Positions 46,776 to 54,910 of a DNA stretch of 64,000 nucleotides are shown here, piece after piece (positions within the stretch are counted from its first letter, which is position 1; each line of letters starts with the position of its first letter). This DNA comes from Nonomuraea jabiensis (GTDB lineage: Bacteria; Actinomycetota; Actinomycetes; Streptosporangiales; Streptosporangiaceae): contig NZ_JACHMB010000001.1 of the NCBI RefSeq assembly GCF_014204795.1, positions 11,110,501-11,174,500 of the forward strand, written 5' to 3'. The notes beneath the pieces were generated by a model. The model had not been told where the DNA came from. It saw only the letters and a program-made list of their open reading frames with translations, and ran no database searches. The translations under genes and the position numbers were made by a program.

Positions 46776-47258
46776 ATGATGAAGCTCATGATCGCCGTGG
46801 CCGCCACCCTGACGCTCGCCGCCACCCCCGCCCTCGCCCAGACCAAGCCCGTTCTCGGTCCGAACGGTTTCGGCGGGTTGAAGCTCGGCATGTCGCTCAA
46901 GCAGGCCAGGGCGACCGGCACGATCACCAAGAAGATCGACGGCGGCGCCGACGGCTGCTCGGGCTGGGACCTGAAGAAGTACCCGACCGGCAAGGACGCC
47001 GTCGGCCTGTACATCTCGCCGAAGCTGGGCGTGGCCGCCTTCTTCGCGCCCAAGTCCGCCAAGACCTCCGAAGGGGTGGCGATCGGGACGTCCACGTCGC
47101 AGCTGAAGAAGGTCTATCCGCGGCTCAAGCAGGACACGCACGGCTTCTGGGTGACCGCCGTGCCGGGCAACAAGAAGGCCTACTACTCCTTCACCGTCCA
47201 GCACGGCAAGGTCAAGGAGTACGGCATGGCCCTGAAGAAGCAGGACTGCTTCAACTGA
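46776..47258 (+). CDS. small secreted protein of unknown function
   Basis: A 160-residue protein with a Sec signal peptide (MIAVAATLTLAATPALA) and a mature region that begins GPNGFGGLKLGMSLKQARATG, a motif shared by many small exported actinobacterial proteins. Two cysteines near 61 and 158 may pair. I assign no function. The start could be either of two consecutive ATGs (46776, 46779). It is divergent from the secreted metalloprotease, 50-90 bases away. Confidence 0.72.
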   Translation: MMKLMIAVAATLTLAATPALAQTKPVLGPNGFGGLKLGMSLKQARATGTITKKIDGGADGCSGWDLKKYPTGKDAVGLYISPKLGVAAFFAPKSAKTSEGVAIGTSTSQLKKVYPRLKQDTHGFWVTAVPGNKKAYYSFTVQHGKVKEYGMALKKQDCFN

Positions 47259-47274
47259 GCGGCGAGCCCCGGGG

Positions 47275-49836
47275 TCACCACGCTTCCACCGTGAACGCGC
47301 CCTTGCGGACGCTCAGCTCGACCAGGTCCGTCTCCACGGCGGAGAGCGGGTCGTCGAGCGGGATCCGGAACGTGCGGAGCTGGCCCGGCCCGAAGTCCGC
47401 CGTGAGCCTGATCCGGGCCGCCGGGATGTCGAGGACCGCCACGGCGGGCCTGCTCGTGGTCTCGACGGCCCTGACGACCAGGTCGCGCGGCGTGTCCTCG
47501 TGCAGCTTGACCGCGGTCACCATGACCTGGCCGCCGCCGTCGTCCAGGTAGCCGCGCGCCGCGGGGAGCGGCCCGTCGTGGAAGCTCTCCAGCATCGCGC
47601 GCACCGGGGAGCCGAGCAGCGCGGCGCGGCGGGTGAGCCCGGCGGCGCGCCAGTCGCCCGCGTGCGGCACCAGCAGGTACGTGAACCGCTGCACCCCCTG
47701 GTCCTGGTACGCGTAGAAGCCGTCCGGGTCGAGCAGCCGCGGGTCGTGCCAGGCGTAGACCGGGCTGCGCACGGCGGTGATGCCGATGCTGTGGCCACGT
47801 CCGGGGGCGGGGCCGGGGGAGGGCGGGGAGACGTCGTAGCCGTGCTTGGCGTTGTTCACGACGGCCAGCCCCGCACCGGCTCCGGACAGGTCGACCCACG
47901 ACTGCGCGGGCTCTTCCGCGCCGTCGATCGGCCTGGTCAGGTGGCCGAAGGGGATCTCGTACGTGGCCACCGGGCTCTCCAGCGCGACCGGGAAGCGCAG
48001 CTTCATCAGGTGGGCCTTCTCGCGCCAGTCGAGCGTGACCCGTACCTCCACCGCGTCGTCCCCGACGCCCAGGATGAACTCCTCGGCCATCGTGGAGCGG
48101 CCCCACTCGCGCTCGACGCGGATGCGGGCCCGCAGCGGGCCGCTCTCGCGCAGCACCACGCGGGTCGTCCGCATCGCCTCGCCCGGCCAGTCGTAGGACA
48201 CGACGCGGTGTCCCCACGTGTCGGTCGGGTCCGCGCAGATCTGGGTGTGCTCGCCCTGCGCCCCGGCCACCAGGTCCACGCCGGTGCGCTTGTCGAGCAG
48301 CGCGGCCAGCCAGCCGGTCTCCGGGTCGATCTCCAGGCGGAGCACGTCGTTCTCGATGTGGTGCGCGGAGGCGGTCAGGCCGCTCGTGTACGGCGCCTCG
48401 CCCTGGCGGAGCCGGTAGAGGCGGTAGCCCAGGGCGGGCAGCTCCGCCTGGAAGACGGTGGCGCCGCGCCCCTTGTCGTCCGTGGTGGCGACCGACTGGG
48501 TGCGCTGGCAGGGGACGTCCCGGCCGTCGGCGTCCACGACGCGCACACCGGTGGGCGCGAGGCCGTACTGCATCTCGACCCGGGTGGTGACCGGCCACGG
48601 GTGCGGGTTGAAGACGACCACCGGCTGGGTGCCGTCCTCCTGGGGGATGGCGATGTCGCGGGCGATCACGTTGTGCGCCCTGGTGATGATCCGCTTGGAG
48701 ATCGCGACGGCCTCGCCGAGCTGGTCGCGGGCGTCGTCGTAGGCGGGCTCGATGGCCGAGCCGGGCAGCACGTCGTGGAACTGGTTGAACAGCACCTGCT
48801 TCCAGGCCCGCCCGAGCTCCTCGCGGGCGTCGTGGCCCGCCACGGCGGCCCAGCGCTCGGCCGACAGCAGGGCCGCCTGCGCCCGGCGCTGCCACTGCTT
48901 GATGCCCGAGTGCGAGGAGTAGCAGCCGGCCGCGTGGTGCTGCAGGTCGTCGCGCCAGACGGGCAGCTCGGCCAGGCCCTGTTCGCCCAGGCGCTTGGCG
49001 ATCTCGTCGAAGTAGCGGCGCGGCGAGGACATGGTGAGCTCGCCGAACGTGCCCATCGCGTCGTAGCGGTGGATGGAATCGATGTTCGCCTTGGTGGGGC
49101 CGCCGCCGTGGTTGCCCACGCCGTAGAAGATCATCAGGTCGCCGAGCGAGCGGTCGAGCTGGCCGAGCGCCTTCTCGGTCTGGCCCGCGACCTCGCCGGG
49201 CGGGCTGCAGTACTCGAACGGGATCCGGTACGCCAGCACGCGGCTGCCGTCGCGGCTCTCCCACCAGAACAGCGTGCCGGGCAGCTCGCTCTCGTGCGGT
49301 CCCGGGCGCAGGAAACAGTAGGAGTCCATGCCCTGGCCGCGCAGGATCGCGGGCAGCATGGCGTTGTGGCCGAACGGGTCGACGTTCATGCCGACCGTGG
49401 CGGTGACCCCGAACTTCTCCTTCAGGTAGCGCTGCCCGTACAGGCCCTGGCGGGCGAACGACTCCCCCGACGGCAGGTTGCAGTCGGGCTCCACCCACCA
49501 GCCGCCGACGTTGACCCAACGGCCCTCGGCGACCCTGTCGCGAATGCGGGCGAACAGCTCGGGATCCGACTCCTCCACCCACGACAGCAGGACGACCTGG
49601 TCGCAGGTGAAGACGAAGTCGGGGTACTCGTCCATGCGGTGGATCGCCGACCAGAACGTCGCCCGCGCCTCCTGGTAGCCCTCCTGCCACGGCCACAGCC
49701 AGACCGGGTCGAGGTGGGCGTTCCCGATCATGTGCAGGGTGCGGTCGGGGGTGGCCGCCGGCCTCGGCGCCCTCGGGAGACCGCGCGACCGGCTGCCGGA
49801 GGGGGCGTTCGACATGGGGGCCAGCCGGCTGTTCAT
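47275..49836 (-). CDS. glycoside hydrolase family 38 alpha-mannosidase
   Basis: An 853-residue cytoplasmic alpha-mannosidase. Zinc ligands His41 and Asp43 lie in GNAHLDPVWLWPW, and the catalytic nucleophile is Asp153 in NVDPFGHNAMLP. The family's C-terminal beta-sandwich domains follow. It removes alpha-mannosyl residues from imported oligosaccharides. ATG 49836 overlaps the SIS gene stop (ATGA). It is the last gene of the ROK-SIS-GH38 operon, which starts behind a LacI-type operator. Confidence 0.92.
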   Translation of the reverse strand: MNSRLAPMSNAPSGSRSRGLPRAPRPAATPDRTLHMIGNAHLDPVWLWPWQEGYQEARATFWSAIHRMDEYPDFVFTCDQVVLLSWVEESDPELFARIRDRVAEGRWVNVGGWWVEPDCNLPSGESFARQGLYGQRYLKEKFGVTATVGMNVDPFGHNAMLPAILRGQGMDSYCFLRPGPHESELPGTLFWWESRDGSRVLAYRIPFEYCSPPGEVAGQTEKALGQLDRSLGDLMIFYGVGNHGGGPTKANIDSIHRYDAMGTFGELTMSSPRRYFDEIAKRLGEQGLAELPVWRDDLQHHAAGCYSSHSGIKQWQRRAQAALLSAERWAAVAGHDAREELGRAWKQVLFNQFHDVLPGSAIEPAYDDARDQLGEAVAISKRIITRAHNVIARDIAIPQEDGTQPVVVFNPHPWPVTTRVEMQYGLAPTGVRVVDADGRDVPCQRTQSVATTDDKGRGATVFQAELPALGYRLYRLRQGEAPYTSGLTASAHHIENDVLRLEIDPETGWLAALLDKRTGVDLVAGAQGEHTQICADPTDTWGHRVVSYDWPGEAMRTTRVVLRESGPLRARIRVEREWGRSTMAEEFILGVGDDAVEVRVTLDWREKAHLMKLRFPVALESPVATYEIPFGHLTRPIDGAEEPAQSWVDLSGAGAGLAVVNNAKHGYDVSPPSPGPAPGRGHSIGITAVRSPVYAWHDPRLLDPDGFYAYQDQGVQRFTYLLVPHAGDWRAAGLTRRAALLGSPVRAMLESFHDGPLPAARGYLDDGGGQVMVTAVKLHEDTPRDLVVRAVETTSRPAVAVLDIPAARIRLTADFGPGQLRTFRIPLDDPLSAVETDLVELSVRKGAFTVEAW

Positions 49837-50513
49837 GCGGCCGCCCATGCGTCGACCTTCTCGCTGATCATGTGCAGCATCAGTGTGTGGATCTCCTGGA
49901 TGCGCGGGGTCTCGGAGGAGGGCGACAGTAGAAGGCGGTCGGCGAACTTTGCCGCGGCGCCGCCGTCGCCGCCGCCGAACAGTACCGTGACCGCGCCACT
50001 GGTCTGAGCGGCTTCCAGCGCGCTGACCACGTTCGGGGAGTTGCCGCTGGTGGTGAACGCGGCCACGACGTCGCCCGCGTGGACCAGGGCTCTGATCTGC
50101 CTGGCGAAGACGTCCTCGTAGGAGTAGTCGTTGGCGATGCAGGTCATGACGGTGGCGTCGGTCGTGAGCGTCACGGCGGGGAGCGGGCGGCGGTCGCGCT
50201 TGTAGTGGCCGACCAGCTCGCCGGTGAGGTGCTGCGCGTCGGCCGCGCTGCCGCCGTTGCCGAGGGTGTAGAGGGTGCCGCCCCGGGTGAACGCCTCGAT
50301 GAGCAGGTCCGCGGCGGCCTCCACGGCCGGCAGCAGCGCCGTCAGGTTCCGGGCGGCGCTGATGTGGGCCTCGACCTGCTCGGCCAGCACGGAGGCCAGC
50401 CCCGTGTCCGGGGTGGAGGCGCGCCCGTTCGGGACGGCGTCGCGGAGGGACGGATGCCGGGAGATGGGGATCGCCTCCGATGGGGACGCGGGCAGGTAGA
50501 TCGGGTCAGGCAT
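49833..50513 (-). CDS. SIS-domain phosphosugar isomerase (GmhA-like)
   Basis: A 226-residue protein with a SIS domain carrying LGNGGSAADAQHLTGELVG near 85-103 and FTTSGNSPNVVSALEAA near 150-166. This is the GmhA/DiaA subgroup, which handles phosphorylated sugars. ATG 50513 has AGGGAAG upstream and overlaps the ROK gene by eight bases. It probably isomerises or binds the phosphosugar made by the ROK kinase. Confidence 0.85.
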   Translation of the reverse strand: MPDPIYLPASPSEAIPISRHPSLRDAVPNGRASTPDTGLASVLAEQVEAHISAARNLTALLPAVEAAADLLIEAFTRGGTLYTLGNGGSAADAQHLTGELVGHYKRDRRPLPAVTLTTDATVMTCIANDYSYEDVFARQIRALVHAGDVVAAFTTSGNSPNVVSALEAAQTSGAVTVLFGGGDGGAAAKFADRLLLSPSSETPRIQEIHTLMLHMISEKVDAWAAA

Positions 50514-51477
50514 GGGACTTCCCTGAGGCGACAAGGTCGTGGGCCACGGCGCCGGCGCCCACGACGCCGACGCCGGCGCCGAGCCGGGACAGCTCGATGC
50601 GGGCGGTGCGGGCGGCGGGAGGCATGGCGTCCCGGGCGACGGCCGCGCGGACGGGGTCGAGGAGCCGGGCGCCGGAACGGGTCACGCCCCCGCCGAGGAC
50701 GACGAGCTCCGGCTCGAACGCGTTCACGAGGTCCGTGATCGCGCTGCCGAGCGCCCATGTGGTCTCGTTCCACACCTCGGTCGCGAGCGCGTCACCCGCC
50801 TCGGTGGCGTGGAAGACGTCCTCGGCCGTCGGGAGCTCGATCGCGGAAAGGGACGAGGCCCGGCCGGCGGCGATGGCCTCGCGGGCCCGCTGGGCGATGG
50901 CGGTGCCGGACGCGTACGCCTCCAGGCAGCCCAGGCGGCCGCACGAGCACCTGCGCCCGCCCGGCCGGACCATGACGTGTCCCAGCTCGCCGCCGTTGCC
51001 GGCGGCGCCCCGGTGCAGGCGGCCGCCGATGACGGACCCGCCACCGACGCCCGTCGAGATCGTGAGGTAGAGCATCGTGGCGGTGCCGCGGCCGGCGCCG
51101 TACCGGAACTCGCCGAGGGTGGCGGCCGTGGCATCGTTCTCAAGCGCGCAGGGCAGGCCGAACTCCTGCGCCGCCATCTCGCCCACCGGGACGTCGATCC
51201 AGCCCGGCAGGTGCGGCGGGCATTCGAGCACGCCGGTCGTGGTGTCCAGCGGCCCGCCGCAGGAGATGCCGACGGCCGCCACGTGGGGCGGCCCGGCCTC
51301 CGCGACGGACTTCCTGCCCAGGTCGAACAGCCTGGCCAGGACCGGCAGCGGCCCCTCCTCCCTGCGGGTGGGGGTGACCTGCCAGCCGTGGATCCGCCCG
51401 TCGCCCGTGACCACACCTGCGGCGAGCTTGGTGCCGCCGATGTCCAGTGACAGAACGGGGGGAAGATCGTGCTCCAT
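50506..51477 (-). CDS. ROK family sugar kinase
   Basis: A 323-residue ROK protein without a DNA-binding domain, so a kinase rather than a repressor. It has the phosphate motif DIGGTKLAAGV near 14-24, the catalytic aspartate in ENDATAATLGE near 132-142 and the ROK zinc site CSCGRLGCLEAYASG near 184-198. It probably phosphorylates glucose, mannose or an N-acetylhexosamine released by the glycosidases. ATG 51477 has GGAGG six bases upstream. A LacI-type operator lies 36 bases before it. Confidence 0.9.
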   Translation of the reverse strand: MEHDLPPVLSLDIGGTKLAAGVVTGDGRIHGWQVTPTRREEGPLPVLARLFDLGRKSVAEAGPPHVAAVGISCGGPLDTTTGVLECPPHLPGWIDVPVGEMAAQEFGLPCALENDATAATLGEFRYGAGRGTATMLYLTISTGVGGGSVIGGRLHRGAAGNGGELGHVMVRPGGRRCSCGRLGCLEAYASGTAIAQRAREAIAAGRASSLSAIELPTAEDVFHATEAGDALATEVWNETTWALGSAITDLVNAFEPELVVLGGGVTRSGARLLDPVRAAVARDAMPPAARTARIELSRLGAGVGVVGAGAVAHDLVASGKSHA

Positions 51478-51512
51478 GGGACCTCCGGAGGGAACGAGCG
51501 CCACGCAAGGCT

Positions 51513-51530
51513 TGTGACATCGTTCCCACA
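51513..51530. promoter_or_regulatory. LacI-type operator before the ROK-SIS-GH38 operon
   Basis: TGTGACATCGTTCCCACA fits the palindromic pattern TGTGnnAnCGTTnnCACA shared with sites at 54481 and 59834. The regulator is presumably the LacI protein encoded immediately upstream. Confidence 0.65.
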
Positions 51531-51584
51531 CGGGATCCTAGGGCGCGCTTTCCGTACGGGTCAACGCGCCGGATGAGAGAAATG

Positions 51585-52625
51585 TCAGATCATGGGGGGC
51601 GGTGCGGTGGATTCGCGGACGACGAGCCGCACCCCCAGCACGGTGGTGACCGAGTCGGCGTCGGGCAGCTCGATCCGCTCGTCCAGCCTGCGCACGGCGG
51701 TCGCGCCCAGGTTGAACGTGTCCTGCGCGACGGCGCTGACCTGGGGCGAGACCATGCTCATCCACGGCGCGTCATCGAAGGCCACGAGGCTGATCTCCTC
51801 GGGCGCCCGCAGCCCCAGCTCGCCGATCGCCCGCCAGACGCCCTCGGCGAGCACGTTGTTGGCGGCGAAGACGGCCGTGGGCCGGTCGGGCCCGGACAGC
51901 ATGTCGAGCGCCCGGCGCCGCGAGTCGGCCACGTCCCAGCCCGACGCGACGACCAGGTCGGGATCGACCTTGACGTCGGCCGCGCCGAGCGCCTCCAGGT
52001 AGCCGTGGTAGCGCTCGTAGCCGGTGGTCCAGTCGGTCTCGTCGATGAACAGCGCGATCCTGCGATGGCCCAGCTCGACCAGGTGGTTCGTGGCGGTGCG
52101 GGCGCCGACGCGGTTGCCGACCACGACGCCGTCGGTGGAGCCCGCCGCGAACTGCCGGTCCACCTCGACGACCGGGATGCCGTGGGAGCTCAGATAGGTG
52201 GACACGGCCGGGGAGTTGGGCGTCACGATCGCCCCGGCCACCCTGAGCGCGACGAGCGCCTCGGCGGCCTCGCTCTCCGTCTCGGCCGACAGGCTCGTGT
52301 CCGCCAGCACCATCGTGTAGCCGCGCTCGCGGGCCTCCCTGCTGGCCCCCGCGGCCAGCTCCGCGTAGAAGGAGTTGCGCAGGTCGCTGACCAGGACGCC
52401 GACCGACCTGCTCACCTGCTGCTTGAGCGTGCGGGCCATCACGTCGGGCACGTAGCCGAGCTCGGCCGCCGCCCGCAGGACCCGCTCGCGTACGTCGCTG
52501 GCGGCGTATCCGCGCCCGGTCAGGGCCCGCGAGACGGTGGAGCGCGAGACTCCGGCGGCCTCCGCCACGTCCTTGATCGTGGGCCGCCTGGAACGGCCGA
52601 GGGGGCTGCGCCGCTCTGTGGTCAT
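51585..52625 (-). CDS. LacI family transcriptional regulator
   Basis: A 346-residue LacI repressor. The helix-turn-helix and hinge are clear: IKDVAEAAGVSRSTVSRALTG near 17-37 and LGYVPDVMARTLKQ near 55-68. The sugar-binding domain follows, with RSVGVLVSDLRNSFYAEL and the late VAFDDAPWMSMVSPQVSAVAQ block. ATG 52625 overlaps the stop of the double-MBL gene (ATGA). Similar 18-bp operators at 51513, 54481 and 59834-59869 suggest that it controls this whole glycan cluster. Confidence 0.93.
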   Translation of the reverse strand: MTTERRSPLGRSRRPTIKDVAEAAGVSRSTVSRALTGRGYAASDVRERVLRAAAELGYVPDVMARTLKQQVSRSVGVLVSDLRNSFYAELAAGASREARERGYTMVLADTSLSAETESEAAEALVALRVAGAIVTPNSPAVSTYLSSHGIPVVEVDRQFAAGSTDGVVVGNRVGARTATNHLVELGHRRIALFIDETDWTTGYERYHGYLEALGAADVKVDPDLVVASGWDVADSRRRALDMLSGPDRPTAVFAANNVLAEGVWRAIGELGLRAPEEISLVAFDDAPWMSMVSPQVSAVAQDTFNLGATAVRRLDERIELPDADSVTTVLGVRLVVRESTAPPPMI

Positions 52626-54466
52626 CGAATCCCTTCCCCGACCACGTCGACCAGCGCCTCCGCGTGCTGCCCGAGGCGCAGATCGCCGATGGTCAAGTCG
52701 ACTGCGAGGCGAACGCGGCGTCGCGGCACGACGTCCGCGCCAAGACGGAGATGTACCTGCTCCATACCCCCTCCTGGAAGCCTTAGCGTCACAGGTCCCG
52801 GTTCGCGGCGCCAGCCCGGCGGGACGACCGGCTCGACGGTGGCCAGGGCCTTGTCCGGCCACGGGTTGCGCACGGTGACCGTCAGCGTGAGCTCGCCGCC
52901 CGCCGGGACGCTCGCGTAGTACGGGGTCAGGCGGCACAGGACGCCGTCGGCCCCCAGGTCGAGACGGTCGAGCGGGAGCAGGTCGTGGTGGAGGGCGACC
53001 AGCTCCTCGCCGCGCTCGGTCATCATGTGCAGGTAGTCGTCGTCCACCCAGCGGGGCCGCCAGTGGCCGCTGACCATCAGGTCCGGGCGCAGGCGCCGGT
53101 AGAGAGCGGCGCTCTTCCGGTAGTCCTCGATCTGGAACCGGTTCTTGTACTGAAAATTCAGGATCTCCTGGCGTTCATCCGGGATGCCCATCCCGTCCTG
53201 CTGGTCGCCGGTGACGAGCACCCGGTGCCCGTCCACCTGGAACTCGTACGCCGCCGCGAACAACGTGTGCCCCGGCAGGTCGTGCACGGTGATCTCGTAC
53301 TCGCGCCAGCGCACCGTCTCCCCCAGGCCGAGCACCCGGTCGGCGGGGATGGGCTCGAACCACTGGCACGGCAGGTCGTGGTGGAGCGGCGTGGCCAGGA
53401 TGGGGGCGATGTGGGACGGCGCCCAGATCTCGGTGCCCTCGACGTCGCGCAGCAGCGGCATGCCCGCCACGTGGTCGTCGTGGTAGTGGGTGGGCAGGGC
53501 GACCTCGACGCTCGTGACGCCGTAGTGCTCGCGCAGCGCGGGCAGGGAGGCCAGCCAGGGGCGGCGGGCCGCGCGGGAGGTGTTGTGCACGAGGCCGGTG
53601 GACATGTCGTACCCGAAGTCGAACACCATGGCCGCGCCGGACTCCGACAGCAGCACGTAGCTGTAGGACTGGCTGCTCCGGTTCATGAGCAGGTGGGAGG
53701 TCACCTGGATGAAGGGGTTGGCCAGGAGCCCTTTGACGTCCCAGGGGTGGGGGCGGCGGAAGTCGACGTAGCGCTGCATGGCGGTGGAGAGCCGCCCGAG
53801 GGCGTCCTGAGGGTCGGTCATCGGCTCGCCGTGCGACGGCAGTAACACCTCGACCTCCTCCCGCCGCAGCAGCTCGGAGCTGAGGATGACCATGGCGGGG
53901 CCCTCGTTCTCGGTGTACGACCACTGGGTGGCCGCCAGCGACCACACCTTTCCGGGGGCGTAGATCAGATCGCCGGTGAAGGCGACCTGCCCGACGATGT
54001 ACGTCACGGACCCGGGGGTGTGCCCTGGGGTGGGCAGCACCCGTACGTCGATCCCGCCGTAGCTCGCCGTCCGGTATTCGGGCACGACGCCGTCGACCGG
54101 CACGGGGTCGAGCACCGAGAACCGGTCGTCGCGCAGGTCGTAGTCGTTGCTGAGCTGCCGGCCCGCCCACATCTCGTCGACCCGCTCGAACAGGTCGCGC
54201 TCGACGGGCGGCACGTGGACCCGGACGCCCGCCTCGACGGCCCTGTGCAGTCCTTGGGCCTGGTCACGGTGGTGGTGCGTCATCAGGACGTCGGTGAGAC
54301 GGTCGAGGCCGAGCTCGTCGAGCAGGTCCAGCACGCGGCCCGAACCGAAGTCGACGGCGATCCCCGTGCGTTCGTCTCCTCCGGCGGGAGCCACGATGAC
54401 GTAGACGTTGCAGGTGTCCGCGATGCGGAACACACCGGGGAGAACTTCGGTCACATGGGGGCTCAC
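52622..54466 (-). CDS. protein with two metallo-beta-lactamase-fold domains and a C-terminal Ig-like domain
   Basis: A 614-residue protein. Domain 1 (about 1-260) has a metal motif THHHRDQ at 63-69 in which the usual final histidine is Gln. Domain 2 (about 265-500) has an intact THYHDDH near 326-332 and further ligands in DLPGHTLF and TGDQQD. Residues about 515-610 form an NEW3/Ig-like beta-sandwich. The start is GTG 54466, with a TAGAAT hexamer 9-14 bases upstream, so the transcript may be leaderless. Position suggests hydrolysis of a sugar-linked ester, lactone or phosphate, which is inference. It is co-transcribed with lacI. Confidence 0.82.
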   Translation of the reverse strand: MSPHVTEVLPGVFRIADTCNVYVIVAPAGGDERTGIAVDFGSGRVLDLLDELGLDRLTDVLMTHHHRDQAQGLHRAVEAGVRVHVPPVERDLFERVDEMWAGRQLSNDYDLRDDRFSVLDPVPVDGVVPEYRTASYGGIDVRVLPTPGHTPGSVTYIVGQVAFTGDLIYAPGKVWSLAATQWSYTENEGPAMVILSSELLRREEVEVLLPSHGEPMTDPQDALGRLSTAMQRYVDFRRPHPWDVKGLLANPFIQVTSHLLMNRSSQSYSYVLLSESGAAMVFDFGYDMSTGLVHNTSRAARRPWLASLPALREHYGVTSVEVALPTHYHDDHVAGMPLLRDVEGTEIWAPSHIAPILATPLHHDLPCQWFEPIPADRVLGLGETVRWREYEITVHDLPGHTLFAAAYEFQVDGHRVLVTGDQQDGMGIPDERQEILNFQYKNRFQIEDYRKSAALYRRLRPDLMVSGHWRPRWVDDDYLHMMTERGEELVALHHDLLPLDRLDLGADGVLCRLTPYYASVPAGGELTLTVTVRNPWPDKALATVEPVVPPGWRREPGPVTLRLPGGGMEQVHLRLGADVVPRRRVRLAVDLTIGDLRLGQHAEALVDVVGEGIR

Positions 54467-54480
54467 AAGGCGCGATTCTA

Positions 54481-54498
54481 TCCGGTATCGTTCCCACA
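54481..54498. promoter_or_regulatory. LacI-type operator shared by divergent genes
   Basis: TCCGGTATCGTTCCCACA has a strong right half (ATCGTT, CC, CACA) identical to the site at 51513 and a degenerate left half. It covers the promoters of both the MBL-lacI operon (minus) and the small GH20b-like gene (plus). Confidence 0.55.
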
Positions 54499-54894
54499 AT
54501 GGATGCCCTGGACTGGCTCGTTCCCCTGCCCAAAAAGGCCGTCCTCGGCCGCTCGCACGTCGATCTGACCAGGTGCCGGATCCAGGGCGCCCCCGCCGCC
54601 GCCACCGCCCTGACCGCCTTGCGCACCGCCCTCACCCCGGCCCCCGCCGGGAGCGTGGTCGTCGAGGTCCGCATCGACGCCGGGGCCGAGCTGCCCCCCG
54701 AAGGCTACACGCTGACGGCCGGCGAGACCGGCGTGGTGATCGTCGGGGCGGACCCCGGTGGCTCCCTCCTCGCGGCCGAGGGCACGTCAGCCGCCGTCGA
54801 GCAGGCGCTCGCCCGTGCGGAGGCGCACGAGGCGAACGTGCTGCGCGGCGTGATCCCGCCGTTCGTACGGGCCGTGCTGGAGCGCACGGCCTGA
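54499..54894 (+). CDS. small GH20b-like domain protein
   Basis: A 131-residue protein resembling the N-terminal, non-catalytic domain of beta-hexosaminidases and alpha-glucuronidases: VEVRIDAGAELPPEGYTLTA, then GVVIVGADPGGSLLAAEG. The catalytic barrel is absent and the last 40 residues are a different helical tail, so it is either a stand-alone accessory domain or a truncated gene. TATCGT at 54486-54491 lies seven bases before the ATG, pointing to a leaderless mRNA under the LacI-type operator. It is convergent with the GH36-like gene. Confidence 0.6.
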   Translation: MDALDWLVPLPKKAVLGRSHVDLTRCRIQGAPAAATALTALRTALTPAPAGSVVVEVRIDAGAELPPEGYTLTAGETGVVIVGADPGGSLLAAEGTSAAVEQALARAEAHEANVLRGVIPPFVRAVLERTA

Positions 54895-54910
54895 CACACG
54901 TCCCCCTGTA

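Noticed and set aside
50506..51477. ROK protein as a transcriptional repressor
   Set aside because: There is no N-terminal winged helix; the protein begins directly with the phosphate-binding DIGGTK motif, as in ROK kinases.
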